DNA from: Fibrobacter sp. UWR3
GTDB taxonomy: Bacteria; Fibrobacterota; Fibrobacteria; Fibrobacterales; Fibrobacteraceae
NCBI RefSeq assembly: GCF_900143055.1
Contig: NZ_FRCW01000002.1
Span: forward strand, 186,001 to 250,000
Direction of reading: 5' to 3'
DNA length: 64,000 nt
Positions 58,373 to 64,000 of this stretch are shown one piece after another. The first letter of the stretch is position 1. Each line of letters opens with the position of its first letter. Position numbers and translations under genes: made by a program. A model generated the notes under the pieces. It ran no database searches and was not told the DNA's origin. It saw only the letters and a list, made by a program, of their open reading frames with translations.

Positions 58373-58924
58373 ATGCTGAAGGCTTTTTTGAGGTTTATCG
58401 CCACTGCAGGGCTCGTTCTTTGCACTGCCGCAACTGCGGGTGCGGCGGACCAGAGTGTCGCAAGCGCGGGGCAAGCCGGCGAAGCCACCCCCTGGCACTT
58501 TGGCGCGGGCGTATCGGCAGGCAGGCTCACTCCGGTAATGCTCGAAGGCTCCGTTCGCTACAAGGCAGCCACCTTGCATGTCGCCGGATTCGGGTTCCAC
58601 AAGGGGGCAAACGACTTCTGGTGCGGCATTCGCGGCAACATCGGGTGGACGTTCCTGCGCGATTTCCCATTCAACCTCTTCTTGGGCGTTGGCGGCGGGT
58701 ATGAATTTGCGGAAGCCCCCAACGAGATGCACCGCGCAGTGAACCGCGCAAATAACGCGATGTACCTGTACCCCTACAACTACAAGGAACTGCTCGACAT
58801 TACCGCAGACCTGCGCATTAACTTGTTCGGAGTGTTCACTCAGATATCCTTCCCCGCTTACAGGTTCAAGGACCACGACGCGCCCGACTTCAGCTGGCGG
58901 GTGGGCTACCTGATGGAATTTTGA
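58373..58924 (+). CDS. Small outer-membrane beta-barrel-like protein
   Basis: A 183-residue protein with a signal peptide (ending TAGAADQ) and an all-beta remainder with alternating pattern and glycine-aromatic strands (WHFGAGVSAGRLTPVMLEGSVRY, WTFLRDFPFNLFLGVGGGYEF, RINLFGVFTQISFPAYRF), ending in Phe as outer-membrane proteins do. No named family. The TGA stop is part of a heptad array. Divergent from the DUF3078 gene. Confidence 0.7.
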   Translation: MLKAFLRFIATAGLVLCTAATAGAADQSVASAGQAGEATPWHFGAGVSAGRLTPVMLEGSVRYKAATLHVAGFGFHKGANDFWCGIRGNIGWTFLRDFPFNLFLGVGGGYEFAEAPNEMHRAVNRANNAMYLYPYNYKELLDITADLRINLFGVFTQISFPAYRFKDHDAPDFSWRVGYLMEF

Positions 58925-58996
58925 TGATTGATGATTGATAATTGATGATGTAGAGCGTGAAATGAAAAAATCCTCGGTTGAACCGAGGATTTTTTA
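58921..58996 (+). repeat. Heptad array and bidirectional terminator after 58373-58924
   Basis: Heptads ttgatga, ttgatga, ttgataa, ttgatga (58921-58948), identical to part of the array at 57075-57102. A perfect palindrome aatcctcggt / accgaggatt (58969-58991) flanked by A run and T run follows, a terminator usable from both sides. Confidence 0.8.
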
Positions 58997-59004
58997 TGAA
59001 TTCA

Positions 59005-59166
59005 GCGAGCGTTCTCCCGTGAGCCGTAGGCGACTCGTATCAACGAGTCGTCGCAGGCGACCTTTGGACACTTGCGCTTTAGCGCTTAGTGTACATGGCC
59101 ACCTTTAGGTGGGAGCGAGCGCAAACCGGAGCGATTTAACACCCTAGTTTAGCGCGAGCGGTCTCA
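59005..59166 (-). repeat. Module with hairpins after argG
   Basis: Read on the minus strand: gagaccgctcgcgctaaac, ctccggtttgcgctcgct, small hairpins ccacc / ggtgg and gcgct-rich, then cgactcgt / acgagtcg (59031-59050) with loop TGAT, then cggctcacggg. The conserved boxes and stem are as in the recO-panB array, in opposite orientation. Confidence 0.8.
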
Positions 59167-60438
59167 TTACTTCTTCGGGAGCACGACCGGCTTGCCGAAG
59201 TCCACGTTCGTCTTGTTGCCGAGCAACAGGGCGCGGGTCTTCAGGGGCAGGCCGAAGCAGCGGATGAAGCCCGTTGCGTCCTTCTGGTCGTACATGTCGA
59301 CGTCGGTGAATCCGCCGAGGCCCATGTCGTAGAGGCTGTACGGGCTCTTGATGCCGGCCGGAATGATGTTGCCCTTGTAGAGCTTGAGCGTCACTTCACC
59401 GGTAACGACCTTGTTGACTTCGGCGAAGAAGGCGTCCATAGCCTGGCGGAGCGGAGTGAACCACTGGCCATTGTACACGAGGTTCGCGTACGTCATAGAC
59501 ATCTTCTGGGCTTCGAACAAAGTTTCCTTGTCGAGTACGAGCTGTTCAAGGCATTCGTGAGCCTTGTACAGGAGCGTGCCACCCGGAGTTTCGTACACGC
59601 CGCGGCTCTTCAAGCCAACGAGGCGGTTTTCGACGATGTCCAACAGACCGCAAGCGTTCTTGCCACCGATCTTGTTCAGGTATTCGAGGAGTTCGACTGC
59701 GCCCATCTTCTTGCCGTCGATAGCCACCGGATTACCCTTATCGAAGGTAATCGTCACGTGGTCAGCCTTGTTCGGGGCCTTTTCGTACGTGTTGGTGTGC
59801 TTGAGGAATTCGTACTTGTGTTCCTGTTCCGGGAATTCCAGGACGCCACCTTCGTGAGAGAGGTGCCACAGGTTACCGTCTTCGGAGTAAATCTTCTTCT
59901 TGCTGATGCCGTTCAGCGGAATCTTGTGAGCGGCAGCGTAGTCGATAGCATCTTCGCGGCTGTGGAAGTGCCACTTTGGATCCTTCCACGGAGCGATGAC
60001 TTCGAGCTTCGGATTGAGGGCAGCGTAGGTCAGTTCGAAACGGACCTGGTCGTTACCCTTACCGGTAGCACCGTGAGCAACAGCGTAGGCGCCTTCCTTT
60101 TCAGCAATCTTCACCTGGTACTTGGCGATGAGCGGACGGGCGAAAGAAGTACCCAGGAGGTAGGTTCCTTCGTACTTAGCACCGGCGCGAACGGTCGGCC
60201 AAACGTAGTCTTCGAGGAATTCCTTCTTGAGGTCGAGAACGTAGCACTTGGATGCGCCAGTCTTCAAAGCCTTGTCTTCGAGAGCCTTGGCGTCCGGGAA
60301 GTCGTTCTGACCGAGGTCGGCGGCGAAAGCGATCACTTCGCAATCGTAGTTTTCCTTGAGCCAGGGGATGATGATGCTGGTATCGAGTCCACCGCTGTAA
60401 GCGAGGACAACCTTTTTCTTGGATTCTTTCTTAGCCAT
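59167..60438 (-). CDS. argG: Argininosuccinate synthase
   Basis: A 423-residue enzyme joining citrulline and aspartate to argininosuccinate with ATP (arginine synthesis). Motifs: [22 protein letters not shown] (PP-loop), [43 protein letters not shown] and [37 protein letters not shown]. Length is typical. Ribosome site gaaag. No other arg gene is nearby. The downstream module of hairpins begins immediately after its TAA. Confidence 0.96.
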   Translation of the reverse strand: MAKKESKKKVVLAYSGGLDTSIIIPWLKENYDCEVIAFAADLGQNDFPDAKALEDKALKTGASKCYVLDLKKEFLEDYVWPTVRAGAKYEGTYLLGTSFARPLIAKYQVKIAEKEGAYAVAHGATGKGNDQVRFELTYAALNPKLEVIAPWKDPKWHFHSREDAIDYAAAHKIPLNGISKKKIYSEDGNLWHLSHEGGVLEFPEQEHKYEFLKHTNTYEKAPNKADHVTITFDKGNPVAIDGKKMGAVELLEYLNKIGGKNACGLLDIVENRLVGLKSRGVYETPGGTLLYKAHECLEQLVLDKETLFEAQKMSMTYANLVYNGQWFTPLRQAMDAFFAEVNKVVTGEVTLKLYKGNIIPAGIKSPYSLYDMGLGGFTDVDMYDQKDATGFIRCFGLPLKTRALLLGNKTNVDFGKPVVLPKK

Positions 60439-60480
60439 TTTATTTCCTTTGAGAAAATTTTAGACGAACCAAATATAGAA

Positions 60481-61344
60481 TTAAAAGCCGATAACGGCAC
60501 CCAAGTAACCGGACATAGCCCAGGAATCAACGGACCTGTTGAAGAAGCGCTGGAAGCCAGTTTCGATAGAGACCCATGCGGCGGAGAGGTGCTTTTTTGA
60601 CCAGGGCCAAACTGCCTGGAGATTGTAGGCTATACCCGGAGCAATCGTGAGCAGCTGGGCTCCGCCGAAATTGTATTCGTATAGGATGCTCGCCGTAGCG
60701 CCAAGCGTGTTCCAGAACTCGATGCCACCGCCCAGGTCTACACCGATGGAAAAACCGTCCAGCGAAAACATCTTCTCGCAGTCTTCCACTTCCTGTTCGT
60801 TCTTCGTGGAAACGCCGGGAATCCAGCCTTCCATGTCGCGCTGGTGCCATTCCTCGCGAATTTCCTCGAGGTCCGTGGATTCAAAACCGACAACCGGGCT
60901 CACGTACCAGCTCCAGCGCCCCTGCGGGAAATGGAATCGCGTATTGATACGGTAGCGCCGGTACAGCACGGACTTGTCGGCATCCAGGTCACCGCCAAAG
61001 AAGCGCACATCGCCACCCGCACTTATCCAGTCGTTGTAGAAATACTCGAACTGACCCTGCCAAACGCCCAGGCAGTCGCATTCCTCGGTCGGGTTGTAGA
61101 GGCCAAACGCGAGACCCACCAGCAGGCCGTAACCCGTATAGGCGGAAAGGCGCGGGAGCGGAACGCTGTGGCGTTCCAGAACGGCCGTATCGGGGTCTGC
61201 AGTGTCCGCAACAGCACTCGCAGTATCGGCACTTGCAACAACGTTCGCGGAATCTGTGTTTTCAACAACGTTCGCGGTATCCCCCACGGCAGTTTCCGCG
61301 AGGGCATTCAAGGCAAGGAACAATATCACCCAGAATATCCGCAT
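60481..61344 (-). CDS. Outer-membrane beta-barrel-like protein with Asp/Ala/Val/Thr repeat linker
   Basis: A 287-residue protein with a signal peptide (ending NALAET), a repetitive linker (NVVENTDSANVVASADTASAVADTADPDTAV, about residues 24-55) and a beta-rich remainder (LSAYTGYGLLVGLAFGLYNP; WQGQFEYFYNDWISAGGDVRFFGG; LGATASILYEYNFGGAQLL) ending in GAVIGF with terminal Phe. Four Cys, one C-x-C, are in loops. No named family. The linker DNA is itself repetitive (cgcgaacgttgtt). Confidence 0.7.
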   Translation of the reverse strand: MRIFWVILFLALNALAETAVGDTANVVENTDSANVVASADTASAVADTADPDTAVLERHSVPLPRLSAYTGYGLLVGLAFGLYNPTEECDCLGVWQGQFEYFYNDWISAGGDVRFFGGDLDADKSVLYRRYRINTRFHFPQGRWSWYVSPVVGFESTDLEEIREEWHQRDMEGWIPGVSTKNEQEVEDCEKMFSLDGFSIGVDLGGGIEFWNTLGATASILYEYNFGGAQLLTIAPGIAYNLQAVWPWSKKHLSAAWVSIETGFQRFFNRSVDSWAMSGYLGAVIGF

Positions 61345-61391
61345 ATTCTTTAATTATACAAAATAAATCTTCAGCAAGCCACGCAGTACCG

Positions 61392-62141
61392 TCACTTCAC
61401 CTTCTTGCCGTTCTTTGCGGCAGAAAGTTTCTTGTATTCCTCGCGGGCCTTGCGCATATCGGCCATAAACACATCGTTTGTATGCAGGCTCGGGTAAGCA
61501 CCCGAAACAAGCACCTTGGAGGCATCCACGTCGCTCTGCCAGTGGAACCCGGCAATCACGCGGCTCTGGCCCCATTCGTAGGCGTATTTCAGCAGTGCAT
61601 CCTGAGCGGACGGGTTCACCTCGATCAACAACAGAGCCATAGACCACGCGCGAACGGTATGCCCCGACGGGTAAGAACCATTCGTTCTCAGGCGTTCTTC
61701 TTCGGACGGAACCAGGGTCGGTTCGTTAAAGCGGTCGTAAGGGCGACGCCTCATGTAATGCCTCTTGGGAAGGCTCCCCACCTGCTTGAGCGTCCGGACT
61801 CCGCGTTCGAGCAGGTTCATGATGGCGGGAGTCTTCTTTGCCGAAATTTCCATGCCGAAAGGTTCGCTGAACATCTTGGCCATGTCCTCAACCGTCTCTA
61901 CCGCCTGGGCCACGGCCAGGGCCGCTCGCGCGGAATCGGCACGCATCTTTTTGCCCCAGATGTACTGCGACATGTCGTACATGAACTGCGGGGAGAGCGT
62001 GTCAGGAGGCGCCGGGTAGAAGTTCAGTGCGTTCGGGAGCGCATCTGCTTCCACGTAAGGTTTGACATCTGCAGCGAAACTGCAAAGCGACGCGCAACAA
62101 AAGGCGACAACGATAAAAACTTTCTTGATAAGATTGTTCAT
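61392..62141 (-). CDS. Class A non-specific acid phosphatase (PAP2 superfamily)
   Basis: A 249-residue secreted protein (start 62141, ribosome site caagg, signal peptide ending CSFAAD). The three-part phosphatase signature is complete: KRHYMRRRP (KX6RP), PSGH in GSYPSGHTVRAWSMALLLIEV and SRVIAGFHWQSD (SRX5HX3D, with catalytic His and metal/phosphate Asp). Such enzymes release phosphate from many organic esters in the periplasm; residues about 20-100 (PDTLSPQFMYDMSQYIWGKKMRADSARA) match the class A lead region. Divergent from vsr with a 46-base gap. Confidence 0.93.
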   Translation of the reverse strand: MNNLIKKVFIVVAFCCASLCSFAADVKPYVEADALPNALNFYPAPPDTLSPQFMYDMSQYIWGKKMRADSARAALAVAQAVETVEDMAKMFSEPFGMEISAKKTPAIMNLLERGVRTLKQVGSLPKRHYMRRRPYDRFNEPTLVPSEEERLRTNGSYPSGHTVRAWSMALLLIEVNPSAQDALLKYAYEWGQSRVIAGFHWQSDVDASKVLVSGAYPSLHTNDVFMADMRKAREEYKKLSAAKNGKKVK

Positions 62142-62187
62142 ACCTTGAATATAAATAAAAAAGACTATCTTTTCAAATGCTAATCCC

Positions 62188-62631
62188 ATGAAAAAATGCC
62201 GTCGTAAAAAACACTCTCCCATGAACCGTTCGCAAATGATGCAGGCGGTCCATTCGGAAGACACCCGGCCCGAACTGCTTGTGCGGCGGGCACTGTTTAA
62301 GGCGGGACTGCGTTACAGGCTGCACAAGCACGATTTGCCCGGCTCGCCAGACCTGTTTATCCTCAAATACGGCGTGGTTGTATTTATAAACGGCTGCTTC
62401 TGGCACCAGCACGGCTGCAAGTTCACGAGCCGCCCCAAAAGCAACCCTGAATTCTGGAATGAAAAGTTCACGAACAATATGGTGCGCGACATCAAGACGA
62501 ACTGGAAACTTTCGCTACAAGGCTACCGCGTTGCAACCATTTGGGAATGTTCCGTCAAGAACGATTTCGACCGCACTATTGAACGCCTCAAGGCCTTTAT
62601 TGCAAGCGATGAAGAAAGCATAGAGATTTGA
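62188..62631 (+). CDS. vsr: Very short patch repair endonuclease Vsr, solitary
   Basis: A 147-residue Vsr that nicks DNA at T-G mismatches arising from deamination of methylcytosine. Motifs: MMQAVHSEDTRPELLVRRALFKAGLRYRLH, LPGSPDLFILKY (metal Asp), VVFINGCFWHQHGCKF (zinc Cys/His), NPEFWNEKFTNNMVRDIK, YRVATIWECSV. The alternative start at 62221 (MNRSQMM) gives 136 residues, closer to other Vsr N-termini; neither start has a clear ribosome site. Vsr genes normally sit beside a C5-cytosine methyltransferase; none is in this window. Confidence 0.93.
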   Translation: MKKCRRKKHSPMNRSQMMQAVHSEDTRPELLVRRALFKAGLRYRLHKHDLPGSPDLFILKYGVVVFINGCFWHQHGCKFTSRPKSNPEFWNEKFTNNMVRDIKTNWKLSLQGYRVATIWECSVKNDFDRTIERLKAFIASDEESIEI

Positions 62632-62683
62632 ACCACGGGTCGGAAAAAGACTATCTTTCTTTTTGATTTTGAAAGGTTTAAAA

Positions 62684-63616
62684 ATGCAAGTTCTTGAAAA
62701 AATCAGTGATTTTATTGGCAAGTGGATGGCGGTTGTCGTCCTGGCTATTGCGGCGCTCTCGCTGTTCCTGCCCAAAGCCACACTCTGGATTGAGCTCAGC
62801 TGGGTGAATTACCTCTTGATGGTCGTGATGTTCGGCATGGGGCTCACGCTCAAGCTAAACGACTTTGCACTTGTCTTTGCGCGCCCTAAGGAAATTACCA
62901 TCGGGTGCGCATCGCAGTTTATCGTGATGCCGGCACTCGCATTTTTGCTCTCCAAGATTTTCGGGCTCGATGCCGCGTTGATGGCGGGCGTCGTTCTCGT
63001 GGGCACTTGCCCGGGCGGGACCTCCAGCAACGTCATCACATATCTTTCGAAAGGCGACGTGGCACTTTCTGTTGGAATGACCAGCGTGAACACGCTGCTC
63101 GCTCCCGTGCTGACTCCGGCGATTACCTACCTGCTTTTGCGCACCACCGTGAACGTAGACGTGATGGCGATGTTCCTTTCCATCGTGAAAGTCGTCATCG
63201 TGCCGATTGCGCTTGGGTTTATCATCAACAAGTTTTTCGGCAAGTGGACTGCCCGCGCAGTGAAGGTTTTGCCGCTCGTTTCCGTGATTGCGATTGCAAT
63301 GATTGTGGCTGCGGTCGTCTCACACAATGCATCGAAGATTCTCTCTACGGGTGCCATCGTGTTTGCCGTGGTGATTCTCCACAACCTGCTCGGTTACGGC
63401 TGTGGATTCGGCCTCGGGAAGCTGCTGAAATTCTCGACACCCAAGACGAAGGCGCTTTCCATCGAAATCGGCATGCAGAATTCCGGACTCGCTACAAGCC
63501 TTGCTGCGACCGCGTTCTCGGGCCTTGCGATGGCGACCGTCCCCGGCGCAATTTTCTCCGTGTGGCACAATATCTCCGGCGCGATACTCGCGAACGTTTA
63601 TCGCCGAAAGGAATAA
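62684..63616 (+). CDS. Bile acid:sodium symporter family (BASS) transporter
   Basis: A 310-residue membrane protein with about ten hydrophobic segments. BASS family marks: VMFGMGLTLKLNDFALVFARPKE, LVGTCPGGTSSNVITYLSKGDVALSVGMTSVNTLLAPVLTPAI (crossover helix) and EIGMQNSGLATSLAATAF. Family members import organic anions such as bile acids, pantoate or pyruvate with Na+; the substrate is not deducible. panB lies 35 kb away, so pantoate is only one possibility. The start at 62684 has purine-rich gaaaggtttaaaa; an upstream GTG/ATG start at 62663 is less likely. Confidence 0.92.
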   Translation: MQVLEKISDFIGKWMAVVVLAIAALSLFLPKATLWIELSWVNYLLMVVMFGMGLTLKLNDFALVFARPKEITIGCASQFIVMPALAFLLSKIFGLDAALMAGVVLVGTCPGGTSSNVITYLSKGDVALSVGMTSVNTLLAPVLTPAITYLLLRTTVNVDVMAMFLSIVKVVIVPIALGFIINKFFGKWTARAVKVLPLVSVIAIAMIVAAVVSHNASKILSTGAIVFAVVILHNLLGYGCGFGLGKLLKFSTPKTKALSIEIGMQNSGLATSLAATAFSGLAMATVPGAIFSVWHNISGAILANVYRRKE

Positions 63617-63654
63617 AAAGATTTCGCAGAGAATAAACACCGCGCCCACCCTCT

Positions 63655-63688
63655 GTCATCCTGGAGCCGCGTAGCGGCGATAGGATCC
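63655..63688 (+). repeat. Palindromic element (intergenic reference copy)
   Basis: gtcatcctgga-gccgc-gta-gcggc-gataggatcc: inner 5-bp stem and outer arms atcct / aggat with three-base internal loops. The same design is found inside four lipoprotein genes. It lies 22 bases before the GNAT start. Confidence 0.8.
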
Positions 63689-63710
63689 AATAAGCATCTC
63701 CAGCATAATT

Positions 63711-64000
63711 ATGACCATTGAATACAAAAACACCCACGAATTTTCTGAACAAGATTTAAAGGACCTCTTCCTCTCCGTCGAATGGTCTTCGGGGCATTTC
63801 CCCGACAAACTCATCATTGCGATGAAGAACTTCAAGACCGTCATTTCCGCCTGGGACGGCGAAAAACTCGTCGGAATGATTTGCGCGATGGACGACAGCA
63901 TCATGAACGCCTACGTGCATTACCTTCTCGTACGCCCCGAATACCAGGGCAAAAGCATCGGCAGGGAACTCGTGGAACGCGTCAAGGTAATCTACAAGGA
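63711..64000 (+). CDS. GNAT-family N-acetyltransferase, 3' end missing
   Basis: An ATG at 63711 opens a frame that runs off the right edge. The visible 96 residues match a GCN5-related acetyltransferase: strand KTVISAWDGEKLVGMICAMDD, and the acetyl-CoA pyrophosphate loop RPEYQGKSIGRELV (Q-x-x-G-x-G/A type). The acyl acceptor cannot be told. The upstream ribosome site is weak (ctccagcata). Confidence 0.85.
   Translation, partial: MTIEYKNTHEFSEQDLKDLFLSVEWSSGHFPDKLIIAMKNFKTVISAWDGEKLVGMICAMDDSIMNAYVHYLLVRPEYQGKSIGRELVERVKVIYK

Noticed and set aside
59557-60600. Plus-strand frame opposite argG
   Set aside because: Antisense shadow of a fully conserved enzyme gene; no ribosome site and no family match.
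1-64000. tRNA or rRNA genes, insertion sequences, integrase or prophage genes
   Set aside because: Looked for cloverleaf 3' ends, rRNA signatures, transposase and integrase motifs in the readable proteins and gaps; none recognised.

Overview
The window is a stretch of a Fibrobacter chromosome (phylum Fibrobacterota). The diagnosis rests on FISUMP (Fibrobacter succinogenes major paralogous) domain lipoproteins at both ends and in the middle of the window, a 920-residue fibro-slime domain protein, several Ser-rich linkers, and a didermic cell-envelope gene set (Mla transport, lipoproteins, beta-barrels). No rRNA, tRNA, CRISPR array, prophage or insertion sequence was recognised.

Layout. 1-2.5 kb: two FISUMP proteins. 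2.6-6.1 kb: mlaE-mlaF-mlaD and a PqiC-like lipoprotein (retrograde/anterograde lipid transport). 6.3-8.7 kb: CotH-kinase lipoprotein. 8.9-12.5 kb: metH. 12.6-14.0 kb: small unknown gene, a lone OppF-like ATPase coupled to xseB. 14.2-20.1 kb: a tightly coupled five-gene cassette of three Ig-like lipoproteins and two PEGA-domain membrane proteins. 20.2-27.1 kb: envelope protein, DedA-like protein, MORN protein, B12-radical SAM protein, HIT protein, recO. 27.5-32.2 kb: panB, histone H1-like protein, ppx/gppA, rlmI, nrdR. 32.2-42.1 kb: three FISUMP lipoproteins around tkt and two glycosyltransferases. 43.9-49.9 kb: gmk, the rpsP-rimM-trmD-rplS operon, two cyclic-nucleotide-binding-like proteins, yajC-def. 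50.0-53.0 kb: SpoIID-like protein coupled to an archaeal-looking MtaB. 53.5-64.0 kb: fibro-slime protein, beta-barrels, argG, acid phosphatase, vsr, a bile-acid symporter family transporter and a truncated GNAT gene.

The most unusual content is not in the genes but between and inside them. (1) Intergenic arrays with a strict 7-base period, a different heptad sequence at each locus, usually phased from the stop codon of the preceding gene. (2) Loci of repeated inverted repeats with T-rich spacers (43.7-43.9 kb, 53.0-53.3 kb): the arms are the same within a locus but unrelated between loci. (3) About 98-bp tandem modules after stop codons, carrying hairpins whose stem sequence changes while the TAAT loop stays. 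(4) A small palindromic element that forms part of the signal-peptide coding sequence of lipoproteins, and a related longer one inserted in frame in rlmI. (5) In-frame minisatellites in housekeeping genes (recO, mtaB, a SpoIID gene). Together these suggest a genome in which short mobile or slippage-generated repeats are domesticated as terminators, stop cassettes and protein linkers.
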